A DNA stretch of 64,000 nt from Eudorina sp. 2006-703-Eu-15. Its lineage: Eukaryota > Chlorophyta > Chlorophyceae > Chlamydomonadales > Volvocaceae. The first letter of the stretch is position 1; every line of letters starts with the position of its first letter. Below, piece by piece: positions 59,011-64,000 of this stretch. The translations under genes and the position numbers were made by a program. The stretch is taken from positions 248,001-312,000 of the forward strand of contig BDSI01000047.1 in NCBI GenBank assembly GCA_003117195.1. Reading direction: 5' to 3'. The notes beneath the pieces are model-generated. The model worked only from the letters and a program-made list of their open reading frames with translations, was not told the DNA's origin and did not search any database.

Positions 59011-60246
59011 GGATTGTCATTGGCTTGCGCTAACCGTTGTCGAGTAAGTTTGCTGGTGTTAACGAGTACTCATTGATCGAGTTGAATGGAAGCTACCGTA
59101 CTGGGCGTTGGTGGTGAGTGTGGAACCCCGGAAGGCATCGTAGGAGTTGAATGGGGTGGTGGATGGAGTCGACCGACTCACTCGACAAGAGGAGTGCTTC
59201 GGTGGTCTCCCCGATGGGCAAGGGCAGCTGCCCCCGTCAGCGTCAGACCCGGCGAGATATGTAACGACATATGTACAACTACCCACAAACTATATGGCGT
59301 CGAAGAAACGCTCAACGCAGTCATGCACACCTGCTCCGCTGGCTCCGGCGCCGCCGATGTCAAAGCAGCAGCAGAAGTGGATGTGGCAGCAACCACAACG
59401 GGCAAGTTACCTTCATTGGCCATTATGCAACACCTGGTGCGCGCAGCTGTCCACGATCTGCAAAAGGAAACAACAGCAATGTCTAAATAAGAGCCTGGTG
59501 ACCCATGGGTCTTGACAGTCCGGTACGACGCCACACGGGTCGGTCTCCACAGGACGGGGACTGCAGCATGAACGGGTGGGAGGAGCTGTCGTATCGGGAG
59601 TTGAAGCGGTTGCTGGGCGGCCCGTACTGCGCCGCCTGGGCCGCGATGCGTAAGGCCGCTTCGGCGCAGGGTACTGCGGCGTCGTTGAGGGGCGCTTGCC
59701 AACCGGAGGCCTGGCAGAGCCTTGACTGCAGCTTCGCGGACGCGCATCTATGAACTTCATTTCGCAATAAAAGGAAACGCGAAGGAAAATGATGCGTTCC
59801 ACTGACCTTGACCTAGGTCGGCGCCCTTGGCACGCGATTAAGAGCGCAGAGTGCGCAAACAATTGAGAAGCAACTTCGGGCAGCGACGAGTCGAGGGAAA
59901 GTCTGTGCACCCCCCAATAGTAGCGCAACCGCAACTTTGCAGACAAGTATCGCAAGTATGGCTACCAAAAGCTGTCAGGTAAGTTTATGGTACGTACCAA
60001 TTATTTCCAGGTAGGAGGGGCCGTGCTGTCTGGTGGTCTGGGCAGGCCATGTAACAACCGTACGGCATAGCGTACACAGTATAAGTAAATATCAAAGAGC
60101 CCGCTCATCATTTCGAGTAGCCTTTGTCACCAATGGAATCGAGCTCATATCTCGTTCAGTACGACCTATAAGGTCGTGAGATCGATTCTGCTAGGTGACT
60201 CGTGAGATCGATCCTGACCACGGCCGTCCAAGTCAGGTCGCCGAGT
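59011..60246. other. Region with short unsupported open frames
   Basis: Plus-strand frames 59086-59490 and 59568-59753 (starting MNGWEELSYRELKRLLGG) look proteinlike but have no recognised family, and the second is matched by an equally open minus-strand frame. A direct repeat of TCGTGAGATCGATYCTG sits at 60172-60214. Confidence 0.35.
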
Positions 60247-60570
60247 GGCGCTTGGGCCGGCGACGCGAGGTTGGGAGGAGGTGGGGGAGCCGCTTGGACG
60301 AGCGCTTGGGTCTCTTGAACTGCTGTCGTCAGGACGCCGACGGTGGACGCTTGGACGAGCGCTTGGGTCTCTTGGACGGCCGTAGTCAGCACGCCGACGG
60401 TGGACGCGAGAGTCACGACCGTCGGCGTCCTGACTACGGCCGTCCAAGACTCAAGCGCTCGTCCAAGCGTCCACCGTCGGCGTCCTGACGACGGTCGTCC
60501 AAGAGACCCAAGCGCTCGTCCAAGCAGCTCCCCCACCTCCTCCCAACCTCGCGTCGCCGGCCCAAGCGCC
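60247..60570. repeat. Large near-perfect inverted repeat (~154-bp arms)
   Basis: The left arm begins GGCGCTTGGGCCGGCGACGC and the right arm ends with its exact reverse complement; arms run to ~60400 and from ~60417, with ~15 bp between. Each arm holds two tandem ~55-bp units (GACGCCGACGGTGGACGCTT...). The mismatches include a 2-bp indel. Read outward on either strand, each arm encodes a repeated VGVLTTAVQETQALVQA heptad-like peptide. Confidence 0.93.
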
Positions 60571-60893
60571 ACCGCCTCCTGCGCCCGCGCCGCCGGCCCC
60601 TGCTCCGCCGCCCGCGCCTGCGCCCGCCGCCCAAGTGCTGGCTCTGGCCCCGGAGCCGCAACCCGCTCCCGCCCTGGCTGCGCCACCCGTCGCGCCAGTC
60701 GCTCCGCCGCCCGTCAACGTGCTGCCACTGCAGCCGCCGGCGCCCGCACCCGCACCCGCGGCCGCGCCAGCCCCGGTCAACGCGCCGGTTCACGTAAGTG
60801 GGATTGAAGGGATGTCGGGCATAATGTCTGACGGGACTGGAGATCCCTCGGCACATAATGTGACCACTCGCACCGCGGCCAATTTGTTATTTT
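60571..60893 (+). pseudogene. Pro/Ala-rich coding remnant continuing from the palindrome
   Basis: The frame leaving the right palindrome arm runs QALVQAAPPPPPNLASPAQA, then ~75 residues of Pro/Ala and APVNAPVH. A CGTAAGT donor at ~60789 and a TTTTAG acceptor at ~60893 (then LPKMRFVAQG) would fit an intron. Proline-rich, coiled-coil-forming N-termini ahead of a gag core are seen in algal Ty3/gypsy elements, which is how I read it. A host protein is possible. Confidence 0.45.
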
Positions 60894-61805
60894 AGGCCTT
60901 GCCCAAAATGCGGTTTGTGGCGCAAGGTGAGACAGACATGCTTGGGAAAGGCGGTGATTTCGGTTGGCTGGTTCTCCTGTCGGGTCGCTAGTTAGGTACG
61001 GCACTCGGCCGCACGGGTGAGCCTCGCAGTTTGTTGGGCCGTTGCTTCTTGTTAGACATTGTTTTCCGCCTTCGCAGACTTATAAAATAGTAGCGGTATT
61101 ACTGGTACAGTAACGGGCCGTTGATCGGGCGCCAACAGAGACAGCGGCCTGCAGACCCGCGAGTTGTTTGTTTCCCGCCCGGCCCCCCTCGTTCTTCGCG
61201 TCGCGTGTGCGGTTTTGGACCGTGCGATAGGTGTCTGTCCTTGGGGTTTGTGCGCCTTAGGTTAGGCCGGTCCCGGTGCGGGGGAGGTTTTGGCTTGACT
61301 CTGGTTCCCTTTTGCCTCCCCCTACGCCAGCCCGGGTCCGATCTCGCTCGAGGGAATCAGAGGTGGCGCACGTGTCTGTTGGCCGGCCGGTGGGGTTGTC
61401 GGTGCGTTGTCTGTGGGTGGGTTTTGGCCTTCCATGGCTTCTCCTGCGCACCTTCGGAGGAGCGTTGTTCTTGCCTCGCTTGGGGTGTGTGCTGTGCCGC
61501 AGGCTAGGCAGTAGTTGAGAGCCTTAGGCGGCAGAGCGTAGGTTGCCGCGCACGTGCCAGCAGAGAGAGAAAGGTTAGTAGCGCTGAAATAGAGCGCTCA
61601 GCTGGCGTGCGGTCTCGGCGGCGTGTTCCTTTACCCCCTTTTCTTGTTCACCTCCTAAGCTAGGGCGAGGCTGGGCGGTTGGATGCGGTTGAGGCTTAGG
61701 GTTCCGTACAGACGATACACGATTGAGGGTACGTGTGATCGGGGTGGTGTAATTGGGGTTCGGGGTTAACACTGCCTGTCGAACCGCAGCAGATCACAAA
61801 TCTAA
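60894..61805. other. Untranslated or LTR-like DNA before the gag frame
   Basis: A TTATAAAATAG box at 61080-61090 could be a retroelement promoter. The open frame 61121-61507 is Cys/Gly/Arg-rich with no motif. Nothing else supportable. Confidence 0.4.
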
Positions 61806-62714
61806 CGGTTACATTATAAATCTAAGTTATTATTATTAGGATGTTACAGCGGACCCCGCGGGCCTAAGTGTTTGCGTCAACCTCTCGCGTGCAATGGCGT
61901 TCCAAGCACTGCCATCCCGAAACCCGAAGTTTGGTTTGACCACACGGTGAAATACTTGCGCACCATGGGCACCGATCCGGTCGATGGGATGGGGTATTAC
62001 TTCGGCGGCGATTGCGCCATGTGGTATTACAACCTTGTGCAACAGCATGAAGCCACGGGAACCGCCCTTACGCTCGAGAGCATGCGCGCTGACTTCGTGC
62101 TTTTGTACGGCGATGTCAACCGCCACACTCCTAAGAAAGTGCGAGCCCGCCTTGATAAGTGCGAACACTCCATGCAACCTGGCGAGACCGTTGCGCAATA
62201 TGTTCAGAAATTCCGCCGCATTTCGCGCCTGGATCCTAAAATGGACCAGGACGACCTGATTTCCTTCTTCCTGAAGGGCCTGCCCCCGCAACTGCTCCAA
62301 TTGTGTGCCACTGACGCCAATGGCCGCTCATGGTCCACCGTCGAAGACCTCATTGTCTTTACACACGGGCAGCAGGATCGGCTAAATGCTGCAATGGCAA
62401 CCACCGGCAAGCCTCAAAAGGCCCTTCTGAACTTTTCCTTTGGCACCATTCCGACCGCACCCTCCAAGCAGGGCAACGGCGGCCGTGGACGGGGCCGCGG
62501 CCGCGGCAACCACCACGGCCACCGCGGTGGCAACAGCAACCACGGCGGCCGCTCCAACTCTGCCAGGATGACCGACGCTGCAAAGGCTGCGCTCAAGGCG
62601 GCGGGCCTGTGCACCTACTGCTTTGAGCCGTGGGGCCAGGGCCACCGCTGCTTCAAGAAGCAGCGCTGCGACGACGGCGGCAACAACAACGGCGGCGGCC
62701 CACAGACCGCCTAG
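61806..62714 (+). pseudogene. gag: gag polyprotein, 5'-truncated
   Basis: Structural protein forming the retrotransposon particle. The open frame begins after a stop at 61803 with no ATG before Met at ~61963. The capsid-like core runs from PKPEVWFDHTVKYL through MRADFVLLYGDVN, GETVAQYVQKFRRISRLDP and DDLISFFLKGLPPQL, the usual Ty3/gypsy gag pattern. A Gly/Arg/Asn/His-rich stretch (about codons 200-230) precedes the knuckle CTYCFEPWGQGHRC, which is the CX2C...GHxC variant found in plant-type gypsy elements. A TAG follows PQTA, but the same frame continues beyond it. Confidence 0.9.
61826..61863 (+). repeat. LTR-terminus-like motif, copy 3, abutting gag
   Basis: TATTATTATTAGGATGTTAC followed by AGCGGACCCCGCGGG as in the other two copies, then sequence runs straight into gag coding DNA. 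The gag frame is open through the motif itself. Confidence 0.85.
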
Positions 62715-63073
62715 GAAGTTGCCCATGGTTGCGTCCACGCAGGCGACGCCCATGGGTCCGGCAAGGCCGAGCTCCCACCACCTCCCCACCCATTAATGCC
62801 TTCCGCTCCAAGCAGCGGCGGTCGAGCGATCCTTCGCACGGGTTTTCTCAAGTTGCAGAAGGCTTCGGGTCGTTCGTTTACGTTCGACGCAACGTGTAAC
62901 GGTTCTGGTGCGGATTCCTTGTGCCCCAAGTTTGCCTGCCCTTCCTCTCCGTTCACGACGCACGATATCGCTGGACAGCATGTCTGTGTGTGCCTAGCTA
63001 CGACCAAGTCGTTCCGTATGCAACGCATTACCAGGCCTGCAAGCAAACCGCTCCAGCCTCAAGCAGTGCGGTG
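62715..63073 (+). pseudogene. Methyltransferase-like (Dam-type) domain between gag and protease, decayed
   Basis: Downstream of the gag TAG the same frame reads GRSFTFDATCNGSGADSLCP and HDIAGQHV. After a one-base-class frameshift near 62990 it continues VPSYDQVVPYATHYQACKQT to ASSSAV. The FDATC...W/NPPY-like layout, with VPSYD where NPPY would be expected, resembles phage-type N6-adenine methyltransferase domains that I associate with algal gypsy polyproteins. The catalytic NPPY is not intact here, so enzymatic function is unlikely in this copy. Assignment is by pattern memory. Confidence 0.55.
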
Positions 63074-63317
63074 CAGGGTGGCTATCTTATTTTACAGAGT
63101 ATCTACGGCCGGAGATACTCCTTGCCCAATCGTGCTGAAAGTATCTGTCGGAGGGAGCTTTTGCCGGCATTTTATCTACTCAAGGGGGCTCTTCCCCGCG
63201 CGAGAGGCCATGAGTATCTAAAACCTCATTTTTCTCCCGAGGGAAAGTATCTATCAAAACTCAAGATTTTCGGCCGAATATATATTCATATCTTAAGATA
63301 GCCACCCTGGTGCGGTG
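63066..63317. mobile_element. hAT-type MITE with 8-bp target-site duplication
   Basis: The element occupies 63074-63309 (236 bp). Its ends are perfect 16-bp terminal inverted repeats, CAGGGTGGCTATCTTA and its reverse complement. It is flanked by GTGCGGTG at 63066-63073 and again at 63310-63317. An 8-bp duplication and CAGGG termini are features of the hAT superfamily. Inside are several GTATCT-containing subrepeats and no transposase. Element plus one duplication is 244 bp, and removing it restores a continuous frame into the protease. Confidence 0.95.
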
Positions 63318-64000
63318 TTTATCGTGCCCAAGTGCACTGACACTCAGATCATTTTCTCATCACTCGGGTTCAAACTGCTCCATGAATTTCCAGCTGACGC
63401 ACGCATCTTCTCGGTTTCCAAACCTGAAGGCGGCCGAACGCGACTTCATGAGCACAGCCAGGTCACTCAAACATGGTTCGATCCCTGCTCTGAGACAGCT
63501 AAATGCTCGGCCCTCGAACCCCTCGCTGACGATACGGCACTCCTGCTCGATTGCAACGTCGCGGGATCCAAAGCCGTTGCGCTAATTGACTCAGGCGCGT
63601 CGCACGTTCTCATCACCGAGTCCCTTGTTCAAAAACTTGGGCTTCCTATCCGCAACAGCCACGTATCATCGTGTGTGCTGGGCGATGGCGCAAATCGCGT
63701 TCGCATTCAGGGTCAGGTTACGGTTTCGCTGCGCGCGCAAGGTTTCCGCTGCGACACCGTTGCACAAGTGATACCGCAACTGGCTCGCGGAATCGATATC
63801 ACCCTTGGCAGCCGCTGGCTTAAAGAGCACAATGCCCTCGCCGATTTCAGCAATGGGGTCTGCACAGTCACGCGTCACGGTCGCACCTATCGGTTGCGCA
63901 GCCGGAACCAGCCGCAGTCCGAGGGCGTCGCAGTCATGAAACTACGTCACCTCCGTACTGCACGCAGCTACGGCACCGCTCGCGTCGCTCGTGTCCCTAA
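63315..64000 (+). pseudogene. Retrotransposon polyprotein segment with retropepsin
   Basis: Open without a stop to the window edge. The first ~75 codons complete the preceding methyltransferase-like domain (VFIVPKCTDTQ...). Then comes the aspartic protease: ALIDSGASHVLI holds the catalytic Asp in a DSG motif, followed by VLGDGANRVRIQGQV and DITLGSRWLKEHNALADFSN, the gypsy-type ILGxxWLxxHN region that packs against the active site. It would release gag and pol products. The domain itself looks intact, but upstream lesions would stop its expression. Confidence 0.88.

Larger units (their letters stand above)
61806..64000 (+). mobile_element. Ty3/gypsy LTR retrotransposon, degenerate, 5' part (runs off window)
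   Basis: Order along one strand: gag core, zinc knuckle, a methyltransferase-like domain, retropepsin. Reverse transcriptase and integrase would lie beyond the window. Three lesions interrupt an otherwise single reading frame: an in-frame TAG at 62712, a frameshift near 62990 and a MITE at 63074-63309. The gag N-terminus has no ATG upstream of its homologous core and joins an LTR-like motif, so the 5' end looks truncated or recombined. Family assignment rests on the gag knuckle type and the protease; the element is unlikely to be autonomous. Confidence 0.88.

Noticed and set aside
61121..61507. 128-aa Cys/Gly/Arg-rich frame
   Set aside because: Composition follows GC content; lies in the presumed retroelement leader.

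Overview
The window looks like nuclear DNA of a green alga of the volvocine group (Volvox/Chlamydomonas relatives). The reasons are its high GC content, its many short GT-AG introns, low-complexity Ala/Pro/Gln/Gly-rich coding exons, long microsatellites inside introns, and plant/algal-type proteins. The organism is inferred from character, not from a database match. Gene models were built by hand from conserved protein segments, splice-site dinucleotides and phase agreement at each junction.

Layout. (1) 1-3599, plus strand: the C-terminal part of an unconventional myosin (end of the motor, eight IQ motifs, short tail). (2) 6042-11795, plus: a ~1318-aa Gln/Pro-rich protein with an N-terminal Trp-rich, basic, probably DNA-binding module. 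The gap before it holds a decayed copy of part of its last exon. (3) 11796-18118: a gene-poor stretch with inverted and direct copies of one dispersed repeat family. (4) 18119-26394, plus: an amino-acid permease of the APC/BAT1-like type, whose introns carry an unusual set of long microsatellites. (5) 30480-34091, plus: a WD40 protein with a degenerate PCNA-binding-like peptide at its N-terminus. (6) 36039-42877, minus: a NIMA-related kinase (NEK) whose long disordered tail ends in a CAP-Gly domain. (7) 43603-50429, minus: the splicing factor PRP17/CDC40, all 16 exons recovered with consistent phases. (8) 51676-54515, plus: a five-exon, 217-aa protein I do not recognise, divergent from PRP17. 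(9) 54516-60900: minisatellites, a large palindrome and retroelement debris. (10) 61806-64000, plus: the 5' part of a degenerate Ty3/gypsy retrotransposon (gag, then a methyltransferase-like domain, then retropepsin). It carries an in-frame UAG, a frameshift and a 236-bp hAT-type MITE with a perfect 8-bp target duplication.

The single-copy genes are housekeeping or cytoskeletal (myosin transport, amino-acid uptake, microtubule/cilium-type kinase, splicing) and do not form one pathway. The most noteworthy items are the NEK-CAP-Gly fusion, the unrecognised five-exon gene, the retrotransposon with a Dam-like domain and its MITE insertion, the exon-fragment duplication near 4.8 kb, and the ~320-bp palindrome at 60.25-60.57 kb.
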